In this document: piece after piece, positions 10,019 through 12,673 of the stretch
Layout: every line of letters starts with the position of its first letter
Numbering within the stretch: position 1 is the stretch's first letter
DNA from: Ginkgo biloba
Lineage: Eukaryota; Streptophyta; Ginkgoopsida; Ginkgoales; Ginkgoaceae
DNA: 12,673 nucleotides
Assembly (NCBI GenBank): GCA_024626585.1
Contig: JANKJI010068795.1
Span: forward strand, 1-12,673
Direction of reading: 5' to 3'
Position numbers and translations under genes: made by a program
Notes under the pieces: model-generated
The model's input: the letters and a program-made list of their open reading frames with translations, nothing else
Told to the model about the DNA's origin: nothing
Databases searched by the model: none

Positions 10019-10812
10019 AATGAGCTTTGCTAATTATTTCATATCAACGCTTACGCGGTTTGTATCATCATGCACACGTCATCCAAATTCTAAAAGGAAA
10101 AGTACTTGGACATTGATTTAACGTATTTATTTGCTATTTGTTATAATCTCGCATATTTTCTTTCAAGAGATAAAATGATAAAATTATATGGTTTTTTTAT
10201 ATGTTTTCATAACTCTTTTTTGACTACCTTTGGCTCTCCCTTGTATCTTATGAGACAACTTTGTAGTGAGAAAACTTAGATTAGTACAGAAAATAATTTT
10301 TAATGCAGTCATTTTGAAGATAATATGTTGAAAGAAAAGATGGGTTTTGAAGTAGTGTGACAGAAAAATAGTTTCTCAAAAATCACAAAAATTTGGAGAT
10401 AACCCACGGATCTGAGTTTGTGATTTCAATATTTAAAATGCAATATTGGGTCTGTAGGAGGGTATCAGTGTTTGGGTGTTATAAAGTATTCAAAGTCCAA
10501 AAGACAAAAATGGTCGTTGATCCCACAAACCCGAACAAATTATACAATCATGTTGATAAATATTTCGGATCCACACCCATCCGTGACTTGAGGAATCATA
10601 GTAAAGAAGAAGGACCCGATATACCATGAAAGAGACCTTTTTTCCCTGAAGTTTTAAGGACCCGAAGGGTAAGAATATATTAGGATTAATCAAATTTTGG
10701 ATCTCCAAAATTATTATGAAAGATCGCCCTCCACTTTCGATAGTCATTTTCCTAATCGTCGAAAGCACAAGAAGGGTGAATGATGATGGGGTCCACAGAA
10801 GATAAATGAAGA

Positions 10813-10818
10813 CACGTG
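10813..10818. promoter_or_regulatory. G-box (CACGTG)
   Basis: The sequence GACACGTGGTG contains a perfect palindromic G-box in an ABRE-like context (ACACGTGG). It is about 245 bp upstream of the first ATG of the relic at 11059 and about 1.2 kb upstream of the reductase. bZIP and bHLH factors bind such sites. One six-base match is weak evidence of function. Confidence 0.25.
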
Positions 10819-11058
10819 GTGATAGGAGATTGAAAATTGCCCCAGCCAATTATTATCTCATATATTTTTTTATGTCAAACACATTATAAGAATAATGGAC
10901 ATGATGTGGAGTCAATGCTTAAGATGTTGAATTTGGTGTCCTTTTAATTAAAAGGAAGTGGCCTATTAATTAGCCAATTTCAAAGCTTTTTTCCTTAAGA
11001 AATCAGTCAGTTCTCGCAAAGTGATCTAAAGTATCAAAGGTGTGAAGAGAAGGTGAAA

Positions 11059-12664
11059 ATGGAGGTCGAGATTATGGAAGAAACCCATTTTGTTAATAGA
11101 GATTGAGCACTATTTGATCTTAGAGTACATATCATGGCTAGAAGAATTGTCAAAGGAACAAGGGGTCACATATTGGAAGCAACCTTAATAGTGGAGGTTC
11201 AAAATACCGTGGATACCTATCGAGCCAAATTCAGATTCATTTACAAAGGTTTTATTAATATGACAAAAGAAAGAAGAAAAGCAAACCTCCTATGGAGATT
11301 CGACCTTATGCATGCAACAACTATTTTGGAGGTAATTCCTTCCCAACAAATAATAGAATGTATGGCCAAAAGTTTTGACCTCAATAGGTGGACACTGTTC
11401 ACTATCGATGGTCTCAAGTATTTTTCCCCTTAACTCCTAAAATTTTTCATAAAATGTTAGAATTGTCTATGCCTGAAGAGCAATTTTCATTTTAGAAGGC
11501 AAGACAATTTTAACAAAGTTACCCTCAAGTCATAAAATTAATTAATTCTTGGACAGATGGGCTAGTCATAACCCCTGTCAAGAAACCCTATTATGAAACG
11601 GGTAAATTAGAAAGGGAATATAAAGATATAGTAGCACTATTAAGTAAGGTGTTTGGCGAGAAGTATACAACAAAGGTGTACCATTATATGATATACCTAA
11701 TTTATTAGATCAGTAAGAAGGGATGAGTGTTCGACTAGGCAAACCTTATTAGTGGTACTATAGCTCACCAATTTACTAAGATGCCCAAATCACACCAATT
11801 TTTTATGACATCTTACATGATCCAAGCTATGTTTTTCTCTTAGAGTTTTTTAGGTTTTCCTTGTATTCTAAAAAATAAAGAAGTGGATTGTCAATCCTTT
11901 TTTGGTATCCAAAAATTTAGAACTTAGACAAATATAAACTCTATTTTTGTTTGGTGAATGATAAGTTCATTTATAGGGTATTTTCCCTCCTTCAAAATTT
12001 AGAGCCATTAAGGATAAGCGATGTTGCTAGAGAATCCTTAAAAGGTATCGGCGATTGGTACATAGAGAAAGATTATTCTTCTATAACGTTGTATGGTTTT
12101 GAAAGTGACCCGCATCACTTGCTAAAGTATGCAGATGATCGGATTGTATTATATGAGATGTGTTGGAAGATTTACGCTATATACACCAAGGTGTCCTAGA
12201 AATAGAAAAAGGTTTTTTTTCATTCCTTTCCTTTTAGAATGGGTGATTTCATAGTTTCTAATATTGGACAGGCTACATCCCATGCAAAAGATATCTAAGA
12301 GTTTAGATTTGAAGAAGTTGGACCTTGAGCTATTGACCCTGATGACATTTTTGCCCAACATTGTAGGATCAATCATTATCACATTGCCCCCCTAGAGGAT
12401 GAACTTAAAAATCTAATTAATTATGATTGGGCTACTCATAAAAGAAGAGGAAGCATAACTCCTCCAACTATCCCTGATGACTCTAATACATCATATAATA
12501 GTGATTTTTTTTATGAACAAAGACATCTAATCATAGATGAGTTCAAGAATAGAGATAGTATTTTACAAGGTGCTAGTGAACAAGAACATACCTCTTATCC
12601 TAGGATGATTGGTAATAAAATTAAAAATAGGTTAGGTACTAGTTGTCAGGCATGAGTGGAAAAG
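11059..12664 (+). pseudogene. Decayed protein-coding relic, family not recognised
   Basis: Three reading frames join into one long protein-like sequence of about 530 codons. Segment A (11059-11430) starts MEVEIMEETHFVNRD, has a TGA at 11104, then runs open for 108 codons to a TAA at 11431. Segment B (about 11434-11677) is in another frame and includes MLELSMPEEQFSF, with stops at 11493 and 11511, then SWTDGLVITPVKKP. Near 11676 the frame shifts again into segment C (VPLYDIPNLL onward). C has stops at 11714, 11750, 11777, 11876, 11918, 12197, 12203, 12296, 12326 and 12653, yet it is open for 92 codons (11921-12196) and for 108 codons (12329-12652). Runs this long are unlikely by chance in such AT-rich DNA. 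The product is charged and mostly soluble-looking, with no membrane segment, zinc finger, reverse transcriptase or transposase motif that I can see. It may be an old host gene or the coding part of a transposon. It continues to, and probably past, the window edge. Confidence 0.6.
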
Positions 12665-12673
12665 GTGAGTTCT

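Larger units (their letters stand above)
9913..10998. other. Intergenic stretch between the reductase and the relic
   Basis: This region holds the distal reductase promoter (CCTACC motifs) and a G-box at 10813. Chance-looking frames lie at 10393-10629 (plus) and 10490-10849 (minus), overlapping on opposite strands with no family signature. No other gene or repeat is seen. Confidence 0.5.

Noticed and set aside
10490-10849. 119-residue minus-strand open frame
   Set aside because: No recognisable motif, a leucine/serine-rich chance composition, and overlap with another chance frame on the opposite strand.
1-12673. Complete LTR retrotransposon, CRISPR array or tRNA gene
   Set aside because: No paired long terminal repeats, primer-binding site, polyprotein motifs, regularly spaced identical repeats or tRNA cloverleaf could be seen by eye. 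Older, decayed transposon sequence cannot be excluded without a library search.

Overview
The window looks like nuclear DNA from a seed plant, most likely a conifer. It is strongly AT-rich and almost empty of genes. The one intact gene has GT-AG introns, a plant TATA box and AATAAA poly(A) signals. Its 306-residue product is closest to the phenylcoumaran benzylic ether reductase / isoflavone-reductase-like proteins that are abundant in conifers. That length equals, as I recall, the isoflavone-reductase-like pollen protein of Japanese cedar, so Cupressales is a tentative guess and no more.

Layout. Positions 1-8227 are non-coding and hold only repeats. These are a 31-bp duplication (839-900), an old tandem array of about six diverged ~170-bp units (1043-2060), an AT-rich 95-bp direct repeat, a small hairpin, GT and TC microsatellites, and a cluster of short palindromic 12-mers (5077-5820). 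Positions 8228-9753 hold the reductase gene on the minus strand: TATA box, short leader, five exons separated by four introns of 81-96 bp, and tandem AATAAA signals. Its upstream region (9762-9912) carries a diverged 75-bp tandem duplication rich in CCAAT and TTGACG motifs. Positions 9913-10998 show no convincing gene.

Positions 11059-12664 read as a decayed protein-coding sequence on the plus strand. Three frames join into roughly 530 codons, broken by about a dozen stops and two frameshifts. It has uninterrupted runs of 92 to 108 codons, and I do not recognise the family.

The intact gene and the relic are not functionally linked by anything visible; they diverge from a common intergenic stretch. 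The reductase is a cytosolic NADPH enzyme of lignan/neolignan (phenylpropanoid) metabolism. No RNA gene, CRISPR array or complete mobile element was found. The most unusual items are the unrecognised relic, the two old repeat arrays, and a first intron in the reductase that has no stop and a length divisible by three.
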